From Cryptomeria japonica (taxonomy: Eukaryota; Streptophyta; Pinopsida; Cupressales; Cupressaceae), in assembly GCF_030272615.1 (NCBI RefSeq), contig NC_081415.1, positions 416,916,757-416,980,756 on the forward strand: 64,000 nucleotides of DNA. The letters run 5' to 3'. The notes below the pieces were generated by a model. That model searched no databases. It was not told the origin of the DNA and saw nothing but the letters and a program-made list of their open reading frames with translations. A program made the translations under genes and the position numbers. Shown here one piece after another: positions 1 to 11,633 of this stretch; within the stretch, counting starts at the first letter, position 1; the number at the start of each line of letters is the position of its first letter.

Positions 1-559
1 CATTGTAGCACCTTTTTGAGAGTAATAAAGCAGTCATGCCTTCTCATTCTTCTGACATTGTGTGCTTATTGATTGATGTAGTTTCATGTGAAGTATTTTG
101 TCCTTATAATTATGTTTCATTAATAGAACATTTATGCATAAATACATATATATTTGCAGGTTATAGGTTGTGCAAGTGATGAAAACAATCTCAAGTTATG
201 AGAAGGTATCTTCCTCCTACTAGGGTTGTGATTACCTTAGCCTTCTTATAAATTGTTGATGCAAAGATTATGAATCCCTGAGTTGTGCAGGAAAAAAAAT
301 TGTTACTAATTGTGTGTTAATATATTGCGTAAGTTTCAAATCATCATTTTGGTGCATCAACTTTAGGAATTAGTGTTTCATTTTCATGTTTCCTCCTTAA
401 CCTTTTCTCTGTAGAAAGCATTAGTCTAGTTAGTTTAGGTGAAGTATCCATAAGAGCTATTTTACTTTGGAGGTTCATTCTCACTATAGGTTACCCACAA
501 CATGAGAATGTTCCAATGTATCACAAGGTTGCTAAGTTAATAGCCTAGAAAAGGGTACA
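1..559. other. Intergenic sequence, nothing recognised
   Basis: No reading frame, repeat or RNA gene was recognised. The stretch is moderately AT-rich and has stops in all frames. It may be a decayed transposon, but no domain supports a family. Confidence 0.4.
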
Positions 560-741
560 AACTTGTGTGATAACAAAAATAATATGTTTTATAAATACAT
601 GTATAGATAAATAATAGTAATTTTTTAATAAATATAATAATTTTTAAAATTATATATTTATTTATTTTGATTAAAATTTTATGTTTAATTTTATTAATTT
701 TTTTAGTTTTATTTATTGTGATAATATTAATATTTAATCTT
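560..741. repeat. AT-rich dispersed repeat abutting the Tat-like element
   Basis: The segment is almost entirely A and T. Its reverse complement matches 58965-59110 near the other end of the window, including a nearly exact run of more than 30 bases next to the junction. Similarity stops at about 740, where the long direct repeat begins. This suggests that the Tat-like element inserted into, or was joined to, a copy of this AT-rich family. Confidence 0.6.
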
Positions 742-819
742 TGTTAGCGTCCCCTCAATTTTTCATTAAAATTTCAAGCTTGCGGGTTGTCTTATGGTGT
801 CTCTTCTCTTTTCGATCTT

Positions 820-1260
820 TGTATTTCTTCACTTTGAACCTATGTCATTGAACCTTTAAACAGTTCAAAATGTTCAAGGTTCAAAGCGCGTTCTAGGTAA
901 TGCCTCTAGTGGCCTTTCTCTTAACTGAAGCAAGCGCGTTGTTGTTATGCATTTTGAACTTTGAACCTGTGAACCTTTTTTGGTTCAAGGTTCAAAAGGT
1001 CCTTTTGCGTGAGTCACGGCTATGTAATGTTATTTAACGAGCAAGTGTAAGTGTTTTAAAGCCGGTATTGAACTTGAACCTTGAACCTTTTGTATTCTCG
1101 ATTCAAAGTTTGAAGTCCTTTCACTTGTTAGTTATGGTTATTGCTCGTTCCTAGTATTGTTTTGAGCCGCTAGTTCACTATTGTTCTCATTGAATGAACT
1201 TGAACCATTGAACTCCTTGTGAGATGGTTCAAGGTTCAAAAAGTTCACTCTAAGATTATT
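820..1260. repeat. Dense direct and inverted TTGAAC/GTTCAA motif array
   Basis: About twenty copies of TTGAAC or its complement GTTCAA lie in roughly 430 bases, often paired as GAACCTTGAACC or GGTTCAAGGTTCAAA. At 960-996 two opposed blocks separated by a T-run could form a stem of about 15 base pairs. The array is conserved in the second long repeat at 11885-12300. If the long repeat is an LTR, the array sits early in U3, where promoter and enhancer elements lie. Its function is unknown. Confidence 0.75.
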
Positions 1261-1761
1261 CTAAGGATTTTGATAACACTGGAGGCAGTGCGGTAAGAAG
1301 GAATATTCCCAACATCTAACAGTTTAAAATTCTAAATTTGGAAAGTAATCATGAGGACATTAACTATTTGTGTGAAGGTGATGGGCAATTAAGAAAGTGT
1401 CAGGTTTTCAGTCATATCACTGTTACTTCACATGTTTGAATGAGTCATTATGAAGCATGCATATATTTTTCTCGATTTTCCTTCCTGTTTACTTAAAAAG
1501 ACATGTAAATTCATCTCCATAATTTGTAAGGGCTGTAGCTATTATAATTGAATGAACTGGAGACGCCGAAGGTAAATTCAGCTCTACTTTCCTGAGAAGG
1601 TTTCACGGATTCATGGTGGTAACAGGTGAGTTTAGACAATTTCCCTATACTATAGTTCTTTAGTTAAGAATATTTGTTAGTGTAAGAAGAAAATCTTTGG
1701 TTTGTTGGAGTAAAATTCCATCCAGCTTTAGAATTGCTTGATAAAAGTATAAGTAGGCATT

Positions 1762-4700
1762 ATGAGGTTGATATTGCCGAAACTTGGTCGGACATCATGT
1801 TTGGTGAGCATACTACCAGAATTAGATGATACTTCTTTAGCTCATGCCGACCTAGGGGATTTCTTAGAAAGAGCCAAAAACCCTGAAGCTGGTTCAATGA
1901 TGGAGAAAATTGTAAGAAGTGGTCTCATTGAAGCCACTGCATTTCCACTTGCTGCCCCATGCCCAGATTTGGTAATAGGTTGTATGAATAGGTATGATGC
2001 TACAAATAGATGTATAAGAAGTAGTAGTGGCGAGCTGTTAGTTGATATTAACAAGGAAATAGTAATTGCAGCGATGGGAATCCCGCATAAGGAGTCATAT
2101 GAGGACTAGTCAATTGGGAACTCATATGCATTCTTCTTTGAGAAGAAAAGTAAATATAGAAGTGTAATTGCAAGAAAATGTCTCCTAAAAGTTCAAAAGG
2201 GTGGGTCACGACTGCCGAAGCCCCTTACCAGGGAGAAATTCATCACATAAGTGGGAGACATTGTTATACTATTAAATAGGCTAAAAGGGAATTCATACTC
2301 CTTTTATTGGGAGGATTGGATGTATTTTTATATTTAGGTGCTTCTATCAGGTGACAAATATCTTGACCGGGCACACGTAATTGTAGAGAGACTCCATGAA
2401 GGTTTAAGTAATTTTGTGGGCATGTCTAGCTTTTATATGTCTTCTTATCTATTCTACATATTATCCTGTACTAGAGATTGGCACGACTTGCTCAATGAAC
2501 CATGGGTGGATGGTATGAAAGTCTACGATTACTATCCTTTATTATAGCAACAAAAGTATGAGGAACATATTGTCAGATGGAATGGTATCTTTGTGGGAAG
2601 AATTTTTGAACTACAGGGTGATGTAAATAAAAGGATGTCAGTTGAAGCTTTGGAATTGATAAGTATATATGGCAGCTTCTTCATTCAATTTCCTAGGTTT
2701 ACCTATCTTTGGGTAGGTGGTTTTGAGGGTGAACCATTCAAGCTACCTAGGAATGCCTTTGATATCTATGTACTAATTGAAGTGAGCAGACAACTCATTC
2801 ATATTGATAAAAGGTTAGGCACAAAAGGTGAACCTGGAGTTTCCTTTCCTGTTGAACTTGGATACTATAGCTGTAAGTCCGTGTTTGACGCTTTGAATTT
2901 GGAGTTGGTATTCAAGAAGATGAATTTGCAGCCCTATGTTGCTAGACAAAAGTTTGATAGCAGGGGCTATGTTGTGGAAAACCTAAATGTAGATGAACAC
3001 TTCTATCATGAACCCCAGTTGGAAGATTACTTGAAAAATTGTAGTGATGAGTACGAAGTAAGGAAGAGACTATGGACAAGATTTACTCTACAACAAGTAG
3101 TAACCATGAGACTTCCCATCAATGTGTTTGGAGTACAGGAGGAAACAGGGGAGGATGTTCTCGATCCTGAATTTAATAAGGAAGTTCAAGGGATGCCAAT
3201 CCCAAAGATTGACTAGGATAAAAAGGAAGATGAAAACATTTAGGAAAGGACTTTCAATGTTATAAGGAGAACTGAGAAATGGTTAAGGGATCAGAAATTT
3301 AGAAAAGGATCACTCATGTCTTCCCATGAACTAAGATTTGGTTCGCATGCAACAAATCAACTTCTTATTCCAACTGCTAACAAGATTGTTGATATTGCAG
3401 GTGATATAAAGCCAGTTGTTGAAGAAATTCAACCCAGAAGATCAAAAAAGTCCCTGCCGAGTTCCTCACTTGTCCGAGTGACTCGGGAAAGAAGCAAAAA
3501 GAAGAGTAAAGAGCCAGCTTTGAGCCAAATCGTTGTAGACCTAGATCCAAGTGAGGAAGTTGAAATATAATGGAGCAATAAGAATTGAATGAACCCCCGA
3601 CACAAGATATGGACACAGGTAAAGAACCAAAGGGTGAGATGAATCCAATGAGAACCCTAACTTTTGTCAATTCACTTTGTACTCAGATAGCGCCTCCATC
3701 CAAAGAAGCTTCAAGCACTTCACAATGGTTAGAGGCTTCCATTGGGAAGAAACGCAGTGCAGTCCCAATCACAATTCCTATGGAAGATATGGTTGGCAAG
3801 TGTCTTGGAAAAGTGTCCAAGCCAAAGAAACTTAAAACATAGACAATGTTTGAGGTAGATGAGGCAACATGTCATTGGACAGCTGAGATAGCTAAACCTA
3901 TCCCAGGCAGAGACTCAGACAAAGCCACTGAAGATGACTTCACTATGGAGAAAATTGATTTGGGGGTTGCTTCACGAGCGATTGATGTCAAACACTTGGA
4001 ATCCTCCACAAAGAGGATGATTTCCAGATCATGGAAGGATGAAAAAGATAAAAAGAAGTTGAAGCAAATTATCACCCAAATGACTGAATACATTAATGCT
4101 ATACAACATCCAAGTCCTCAACCCTTGTCACAGGTGGCAGTATCCTTCGACCCCAAGTCTCCAGCGAACCAAAAGATGTTAGATTGGGTATAGAGGAACA
4201 AAATGGTGGTGGAAATGTTCAATAAATAGCTTGATCTCATAATACAACAAAGCTCAGATTATATTGTCAGTCTGGTAAAAGTGTAAGAAGATGTTGTGAC
4301 TGTAAGCAAGGAATTGGAATTAGAAGTTGTTGCCTATGAGAAGGAAAGGACTAAGTGGGTGACAGTACTTGTGCAAATGAACGATGTACAAAAATTTGGT
4401 GTGATGAAGTTCTTGGCTAAGAAACCTGTGGAGAGTTTGGATGACAATGTACTATATGTATCGAAGAAGAATGTAGAGTGGCAAAATTCAATCATCAAAC
4501 AGGGCCATGAGGAATCTACAAGATTGCTGAAAGGGTTGACCGATCTAATCGACACAATGCAAAAAGATCTTAAGTGCATTGACATCCAACTTATGAAAGA
4601 AGATGCTCAGACAATCGAAGCTACTACGAATATGGCAAAAATCTTCTAGGAAAGGATATATATCACTAGGGAAACAAAATCCTTGACTATAGATGATTTC

Positions 4701-4942
4701 TCGAAGGTGACTAGAATTGAATCAATGCTCACGATTTGTTTTGATCATTTGGAGGCGCATAAGGCAAAGGTGTCATAGGTAAACATGGATAAGGAGGTCT
4801 AGAAGCAATGTAGTTTGCATATTGGACTCACCTATTTTCAATTCATCCTGAACTTCTTAGCTGCACATTTGGAGTGGCAGGGTATGCACAGTTCTGCAAC
4901 AAAGTAGGATAAATCAGCGGTTCCTCTACCATGATGGAGTCC
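1762..4942 (+). pseudogene. Decayed reading frame of about 1,000 codons inside long repeat 1, unknown function
   Basis: Open blocks at 1762-2109, 2338-2547, 2593-3216 and 3316-3570 share one frame. After a 2-base deletion near 3565 the frame continues at 3585-3842, 3846-4193 and 4296-4649. Stops and frameshifts differ from those in the second copy (12757-15295), so the ancestor was probably one open frame of about 1,060 codons. The N-terminal two thirds look globular, with a block around MSVEALELISIYGSFF. A basic and acidic low-complexity hinge follows (about 3430-3840), then a charged, probably coiled-coil tail. I recognise no catalytic motif, signal peptide or clear membrane segment. It may be an env-position additional ORF of a Tat/Athila-like element. 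Confidence 0.65.
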
Positions 4943-5763
4943 TAATCAACCAAGGGATGAGCTGTCAGCCGATCTATAGCTGTTGTCTTAGTTTCTTTTG
5001 TTTTTAAGCAAGCTTTTTCTTCAACCCGTGATTAAAGTTAAAGTTTTAGTTATGATGTACAAACTATTAGCCTAGAGGCTATTTATGTTAGAAGTTAGTT
5101 TTATGTAAGGGTCGAATAAACTGTGATTTGGAGGAATAGATTTGATTTCCTTGGATTTCTCAAAAATTGATATTTCTGGTATGTTGAATGAAAATGATAT
5201 TTTGAATGCAATCTTTAGAATCTGTGTTTGAAGGATTCATTGATCTCTTTTGGGATATATGTTGATGCATGAAGTATACCATTTCATTTTACCAGTTCTC
5301 TCTGTGTTTGTGGATTCATTGATTTTCATTATTTATGGTTAATCCTCATTGTTGTTTGAATGACATTGATCCCCCTTGTCCTATGAGACATGAGAGAGAA
5401 TCGATCAGTATTTACACTGCATTGAGTTTACTTTAATTTGGGTTTATGGAATGAACATGTGTGGAAGTAGTAGTATGTGAGCTCTACATTTGAAATGGGT
5501 CTTCAGTGATATTCTTTTCAGTCTTCATAGCATTCTTTTGTGTTGATGAATGAATGCAAAAGCCTTTCGCGCTTTCTGGTGAAAAGTGTGTTTATTTCTA
5601 AATTTTCTGCATAAAAATTCATTGTAAATCTCACGAGGAGCTGCCCTCTAATGCAGAGGATGAACCTTAAATTGGTTCACCCAACTGTTGGTTCATTTGT
5701 TTTCCTTTCATAGAAGGGTGTACAAGAGGCATATTAAAATTTAAATATTATTTAAAGAAGGGT

Positions 5764-5785
5764 AAATCTATTAACCAATAGATTT
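5764..5785 (+). repeat. Short hairpin at the LTR/primer-site junction
   Basis: AAATCTATT and AATAGATTT flank the 4-base loop AACC, giving a perfect 9-bp stem immediately before the primer site. The second copy (16118-16139) has one mismatch in the stem. It marks the right edge of the long repeat and could fold in the genomic RNA next to the primer. Confidence 0.7.
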
Positions 5786-5786
5786 T

Positions 5787-5811
5787 TGGCAACTTTGTTG
5801 GGGAGTCGAAT
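5787..5811 (+). promoter_or_regulatory. Primer binding site, tRNA-Arg-like
   Basis: TGGCAACTTTGTTGGGGA starts 10 bases after the last CCA of the repeat. From memory, a plant tRNA-Arg primer site reads TGGCGACTCCGCTGGGGA. The four differences are all G-to-A or C-to-T transitions. GAGTCGAA follows, resembling a continuation into the T-loop complement with one extra base. tRNA-Arg priming is reported for Ogre elements. Confidence 0.65.
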
Positions 5812-6020
5812 TACAAGACCGGTTGCCTAGTTACAAAGTATCAAGAATTGGATTGCCAATTTTAAAGAATATTTTTTGCATGACATCAAATCTTTGCATT
5901 TTAGATAGACTAGTGTTGCGGAGATATACTAGGTCCCAAAGGTGGGAGGGGATAGTTGATTATGTTTAACAAGATTTGCAGAACCTAAATTTTCAGCCCA
6001 TCTTTTCACCTCAGAGATGA

Positions 6021-7507
6021 GCAAGAAGTAGACCTCCTTCTCCGTCTCCTTCACTTCCTGTATCCTCAATTCATCAGTCTCTAACCTTGCATGTTATTGC
6101 TTTACCCAATATAATCAATCCAACTCCTCTCAATATCATCCTCCCAATGGTAGCAAATAATCCCTGGGGAGCTGCAATAGGTCCACTAAACTTGGGTTTA
6201 AATCTGAATCCCCTACCCAAAGGAGTGATGGATCACTTGCCAAAATTTAGTGGTGATGGGAAGACCATTGTTGATGAGCACTTGAATGCATTCAATGTTG
6301 CCTGTGGGATAATAACTGTTCAACATGAGGATGTTGCTGTGAGGCTATTTGTACAAACACTAACTGGAGCAGCTACGGATTGGTTCTATCACCTGCCAAA
6401 TAGTGCAATAACAAATTGGCAGGGGCTGAAAACAAGTTTTGAGGCAAGATTCAAAGTAGCAGAGGAAGAACACTCTCTTTTAGCTCAATTAGCCCAATTA
6501 AAGAAAGAGATTCCGGAGTCCATGAGGGACTTTGTAGCAAAATTGATAAGATTGTACATAAAATTCCAGTCAATCAGAAACCCTCAGATGACAATCTGAA
6601 ATGTTTTTTTGTAAATTCCATGCCTTCGAAGATAGGTTTATTGATTCGTAGGCAAAGATTTGCAACCCTAAGTGATGTTAATACACTTGCGGTTGAGTTG
6701 GAGGATGATTTGATCACTGCAGGGAAATGGAAGAGAGAAGTATAGATACCCAATGCTCAACCTTCTACTTCTTCAGATCCTGTAATCCAGAGCCTGATGA
6801 ATGATGTAATAACTCTTAAAAGATAGTTACCTAAAGCCAGTACATCTTACTCATCCCCTTATCAAGACATACCTAGAAGGAATACAAATCAGTCTTTGGG
6901 GATTGGAAACAAATCTTTATAAGTACCCCCTACCCAACAAAGATTGGCAATTGAAGCCCCACCACCTAAGGGGAGTATGTGTGTTTTTCATCTTACACAT
7001 GAATATGATGGCAATTCCTATCCTGAAATGGCGCGTTATGTGCAACAGATGAATTCTAAAGAGATTTCAAATGAATTGGGTGAAGAGGAATCTTTAAAGC
7101 AACCTGGCGACTTTGAAATCCACTTCCTAGAGTACAAGTCAGATTCAAAAAGAGGAGGTGACATTTTGGTTACTTTAGAGTATTCTTCATGTGTTGTGCT
7201 CACAAGAAATCAACAGAATGTAAAACCTTAGGGCATTTCTTCATCCTCTTCTATGAACTTTAAAGGTAAGGAAATTGTTTCCAGATTTCATAACAATGAT
7301 CATAAACCTCAAGAACCTCAGTTGGAAAATTTTGTAGAAAAAGAAAGTTCATTTGATATTGTAAAGTTTTGTAAATCCTCCCAGATCCAAATTACACTGA
7401 CTGAGTATCTTAAGTTAAATCCCAAAGAATTGGATAGACTTGTTCAGTTTGTAAAAGGAAATAATGTGTTACAAGCTAGTGGAACACAATAGTCAGTAAA
7501 TGTCACA
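6021..7507 (+). pseudogene. gag: gag of the Tat-like element, frameshifted
   Basis: This encodes the structural protein that packages retroelement RNA. The frame is open from 6021 to 6599 and contains a Retrotrans_gag-type core. Its motifs are LPKFSGDGKTIVDEHLNAF, then a block around FVQTLTGAATDWFY, then MRDFVAKL. A 1-base shift near 6598 moves the rest into the frame used by pol. That part is interrupted by a few stops (for example near 6746, 6824, 6919 and 7229). I see no CCHC zinc knuckle. Because gag and pol share a frame after the shift, the ancestor probably made one Gag-Pol polyprotein. Confidence 0.8.
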
Positions 7508-8116
7508 TTGTCTTCTCACAGTGATGTGTCAGCTTATCCTGTTGCTCATGAAATGACCCCTGAAATAACTTCCCTCCAAATAGATGATACTTTGTCTATC
7601 CTTGAGGAAAAACCTGAGCCTTTTTACATATCATTGTTCATAAATGGTCATAAGTTAAACAATTGTATTATAGAATTAGGTGCATCAGATAATATCATGC
7701 CATCTGTAGCTGCCAAAGCGCTGGGGTTATCCTTGACGAAATTTTTTGGCAGATGTTATTCAATGGACTTTAAACAAATACCCCTATTAGGACAAATTAA
7801 GGATTGTCAAGTAGTTCTTGTTGCTCACCCAAATAAAAGAATCAAGCTCACTATTTTAATAGCTGACATTCCTGCAAGTTTTGACATGTTATTAAGTCAT
7901 ACATTCTGTAGAGACTTAGGAGGTGAGATGAAAAGGGATTGGTCTCAAGCCACAATTCCTATAGGGAAACAACGATTCATTTTGAAGCTTGAACCTAAGT
8001 CTAAGTTCACTATTTTTCCCTCTGATGATCCAAGGGCACAAATTCTGTATCATGAATATCAATTTGGAAATTACATGATTTTATCTAATAATGAGGTAGT
8101 AGAAAGTGTATCATAG
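7508..8116 (+). pseudogene. Retropepsin-like aspartic protease, decayed active site
   Basis: The protease cleaves the Gag-Pol polyprotein. The domain covers about residues 30-170 of this block. The active-site region reads IELGASDNIMP where plant Ty3/gypsy proteases usually read IDxGASxNIMP, so the catalytic Asp appears lost (D to E). The flap and C-terminal half (around ILIADIPASFDMLLSHTF, where LGR is more usual) remain recognisable. It is in frame with the RNase H block that follows. Confidence 0.75.
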
Positions 8117-8644
8117 CCAAAGGGAGAAGAAAATTTGTGGTTAATGGAGTTTGATGGAAGTTGTGCAACGTCAAGTTCTGGTGTAGGGGTAGTACTTATT
8201 CCACCTTCTAGTACTCACATTCCTTTTTCTTTTAAATTGGAATTCAAGAACACAAATAATACAGCTGAATATGAAGCTTTGTTATTAGGTCTAGTTGAAG
8301 CAAAGAAATTGGGAGTTAAGCTTCTTTGAGTCAAGGGAGATGCGGAGTTGATTGTGAAACATGTCAGAGGATTATTTAATGTAAAAAATGAAAGATTAAA
8401 ACACTACCGTAATAGAGTCTGGGACGGAATTGAAGATTTTGATGCATTTTCTATTGAAGCTATTCTTAGAGAACAAAACTCTAAAGTAGACTCTTTAGTT
8501 GTATCAACTTCCTTATTGATTCCTCATCCTGAGTTTGTTGATGATATTTATCGAGTGGAATTAATATATCAGCCTAGTGTTCCTGATAACTCAACATTTT
8601 GGCAAGTGTTTGAAGATGACAAACAAATTAACAATTTCATGTAG
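8117..8644 (+). pseudogene. Plant-type additional RNase H placed upstream of RT
   Basis: This resembles the archaeal/plant-type RNase H (RVT_3-like) acquired by Tat-lineage elements, which degrades the RNA strand during reverse transcription. All four acidic positions are visible: FDGS near 8147, the E of NTAEYEALLLG near 8258, VKGDAEL near 8330 and REQNSKVDSL near 8468. One stop at 8327 interrupts it. A linker containing VELIYQPSVPDN follows. It lies between protease and RT, whereas the layout I know best for Tat elements places it between the second RNase H and integrase. Confidence 0.8.
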
Positions 8645-9940
8645 TGTGTTGAAACATTTGCTACTACATATTTTGAAGGGTGAGATTCAAAATTTAAAGA
8701 GTTTTCACCTGAACGGGCCAAGGAGTTGAGCGATGGAGTTATGGAATTAAAAGGGAATAAGATTCCTAAAGGGTTGGTTTATTTAGAACATCTTTTTGAT
8801 TGTCATGATGCTTACAAGAAAAGAAAAGGTGAACAGATTCCTGCAGTTCAAGATGTTGGAGGCTACGAAAGAATTAACATTGGCACTGAAGACAATCCCA
8901 AATTTATAAATCTAGGAAAATGTTGCACACCTGTGTAGAAAGAGAGATTCATTAGTCTTATGTTGGAATTCAAAGATGTTTTTGCTTGGTGTTATGATGA
9001 TGTAAAGAATTTTAGGGATGGAAAATTTCAGCATCATATTCCTCTGAAGCCTGGAGTAAGTCCTTTTCAACAAAAGCTTAGAAGTTTCAATCCTAAAGTA
9101 GTTGAAGCCATATTTTAGGATGTAGATAAAATGTTGAAGGCCAAGATTATATACCCCATTCACCATTATATATGGATAGCCAACATAGTTCCTATTCGGA
9201 AGAAAAATGGAGAAATAAGGATCTGTGTAGATTTTAGAAACCTGAATCAAGCCAGTCTAAAAGATAATTACCCATTACCTGCTATGGACCATATTTTGTA
9301 AAGGATTTTAGGTTTCGAGATGATGTCCATGCTTGATGGCTTTTCAGGTTATAATCAGATCAATGTTTTAGAAACTGATCAACATAAGATTGCCTTTATT
9401 ACTCCCTGGGGTACTTTTGCTTATAATAGAATGCCATTTGGTCTAATTAATGCAGGGGTTACCTTTTAGTGGGCTATGGATTTATCCTTTGGTCATTTGA
9501 AAGATAAGATAATTATTGTGTATCTTGATGATTTAACTATCTTTTCAAAGAGAAGAAAACATCACCTGAGAGATTTGAGACAAGTGTTACAAAGGTGTTG
9601 TGAACATGGAGTGTCCCTAAATCCAAAAGAGTTAGTATTTGGAGTGACAAAGGGTAAATTGCTTGGCCACATTATCTCTAAAGAAGGAGTAAGAGTGGAT
9701 CCTGAAAGACTAAAGGCAATCCAGCAGCTAGGTCTACCATCAAACATAAATGCAGTCAGATCCTTCTTTGGACAAGTAAAGTTTCTCAGGAGATTCATTC
9801 TAGATTTTACAGAAACCACTAGGTATATTGTGAACTTGATGAGCGAAAAGCAAGCATTTAAATGGAATGAGGAGGGAAAGAAATCATTTGAATCAATAAA
9901 GGAAGCTATTGGTAATGTACCTGTTCTGGTTAATCCAAAT
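8645..9940 (+). pseudogene. Reverse transcriptase of the Tat-like element
   Basis: After a linker with two stops, the RT runs from about 8945. Conserved blocks are IRICVDFRNLNQASLKDNYP near 9220, MLDGFSGYNQI near 9328 and FAYNRMPFGL near 9418. The catalytic YLDD box is at 9521-9532, followed by LLGHIISKEGVRVDPE in the thumb and connection. Stops at 8936, 9116, 9299 and 9467 disable it. The frame is shared with the protease and both RNase H domains. Confidence 0.9.
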
Positions 9941-10300
9941 TTTAAAAAAGATTTTATTATCAATTGCTATGCCTCAGAGCATACTATGTCAGGGATTTTG
10001 TTGCAGAAGAATGAGGATAATGAAGAAGTTCCAATATCTTTCATGAGCGTTCCCTTGAAGAAACATGATTTGAAATATTCCCTGATGGAAAAACAAGCAT
10101 ATGCGCTTGTAAAAGCTGTAAAACAATTCAGATATTATATTCTTCACTCTAATGCAGTTGTTTATGTGCCTCACTTTGCAGTCAAGAGCATTTTGACACA
10201 ACAGGATATAGGAATGAATAATAGAGCTTCATGGGTGTCCAAGATTCAAGAGTTCAATTTGGATATTAAACCTACAATATTGGTGAGGGGGCAGGGTTTG
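9941..10300 (+). pseudogene. Original Ty3-type RNase H with lost catalytic residues
   Basis: The domain follows RT in frame. The usual DxDAS start reads NCYASEHTMSG, losing the first catalytic Asp. The usual YTDH reads YVPH at 10163-10174, losing another. The rest of the fold is conserved (ILLQ, SFMSVPL, KAVKQFRYYIL, then VRGQGLCKLIAE). Degeneration of this domain with a second RNase H present is the pattern proposed for Tat elements and retroviruses. Confidence 0.75.
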
Positions 10301-11633
10301 TGCAAGTTGATTGCTGAAAGTAAGAGTGAAGTGATTGAGGAATTGACCTTAGTCTTGTTTGTCAGACTTCAAGATTCTTGGTTTGCAGATGTCGTGTACT
10401 ATTTGACCTATGGGGATTGCCCAATGCATCTTTCTCTAAGAGAAAAATGGAGCGTGATACTAAAGGCTTCCAAATATGTCATTTTTAATGATGTATTGTA
10501 TAAAAGAGGTTTTAATGGAGCTATCTTGAGTTGTTTAGATAGATCACATCAGAAGTCACTATTGAAGACCTTTCATGATGAAGCTTGTGGTGGTCATTTT
10601 TCATCCACAGTAACTGCTTATAAATTTTGAGAAGTTGTTATTATTGGCTAGGTATGTTCAAAGATGCATATGCATGGGTAGCCAAGTGTGAGAAATGTAA
10701 ATTATTCACAAGTAAGCCGCAACTCGCAGCATTACCACTTCGACCAGTGATTGTGGATGAACCATTCAAACAGTGGGGTTTGGATTTTATAGGTCCTTTG
10801 ATGCCTACTTCAAGTGTAGGGCACACACATATACTGAAAACCACAAATTATTTTACCAAATGGGTTGAAGCTATTCTGGTGCGGAAGACGACTTCTAAGG
10901 TTGTTTGTAACTTTCTGAAAGAAAATATTCTGGTTCGATTTGGAGTTCCTCTAAAAATTATGGTTGATGATGCAACTAATTTCTCTTCTTCTGAGATTTC
11001 ATTGTTCTACTATGATCATGGGATATCCCTCACTCATTCTTCCGATTATTATCCTTAGGGGAATGGTCAGGCGGAGTCCAGCAATAAAAATCTCATAAAT
11101 ATTATGAAGAAATTGGTGAGTGAAAATTTCAAAGATTGGCATAAGAAATTGTATGAAGCTCTTGGGGTGGATCGTACATTACCAAAAAGAGCTACTAGGA
11201 TGTCACCATTTGAATTGGTTTCTGGCATGGGTGCTCAGTTGGCAATTCCTTTGGAACTTGCGGCAATCAAGTTACAGACCGTCATTGAGGATGCCTATTT
11301 TTAGGATTCTCTTGAAAAAAGGATTATGCATTTGATGAGGATTGATGAAGAAAGGGAAAAGTTAGTGGATCGGATAATAGAGCATCAGATGAGAGTTAAG
11401 AAGATATTCGACACACGAGCCAGACTACAAAAATTCATGCTAGGTGATCAGGTTTTGCTCTGGGACATAAGAAGGGAACCAAAGGGGGCACACACGAAGT
11501 TCGAATTCTATGGAAGGGACCATTTGTGATTCAGGAGGTAAAAGGACCTAACTCTTTCAAAATTGCATATCAAGATGGCTCTATTCTTCCCCTGACCTAT
11601 AATGGGTAGGATTTGAAACTATATCAATTGTAA
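10301..11633 (+). pseudogene. Integrase of the Tat-like element
   Basis: The HHCC zinc finger appears as HDEACGGH and CEKC near 10577-10710; a 1-base frameshift near 10620 splits it. The core has LDFIGPL near 10783 (first Asp), MVDDATNF near 10960 (second Asp) and GQAESSN near 11065 (Glu), so the DDE triad is present. Stops occur at 11056 and 11302. The C-terminal part has GDQVLLWD near 11443, and the frame finishes around 11631-11633. Integrase inserts the cDNA into the host chromosome. Confidence 0.85.

Larger units (their letters stand above)
742..5776 (+). mobile_element. Long direct repeat 1, putative 5' LTR of a Tat/Ogre-like Ty3/gypsy element
   Basis: The sequence from TGTTAGCGTCCCC recurs at 11802-16130, and the two copies flank one gag-pol region. 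A tRNA-Arg-like primer site follows at 5787, which places the right LTR edge near 5776-5786. The left edge starts with TG but has no purine tract before the second copy at 11802. The true LTR could therefore be shorter, with the left part being a 3' env-position region duplicated in tandem. LTRs of about 5 kb are known in Ogre-type elements. The copy carries a TTGAAC motif array (820-1260) and a decayed long reading frame (1762-4942). Confidence 0.7.

Noticed and set aside
960..996. Hairpin as a microRNA precursor
   Set aside because: The stem is too short for a typical plant precursor and it is one of many pairings in a repeated-motif array.
820..1260. TTGAAC array as a CRISPR array or tRNA B-box cluster
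   Set aside because: There is no regular repeat-spacer spacing, the motif is in both orientations, and no tRNA fold or A-box is visible. The context is a plant retroelement.
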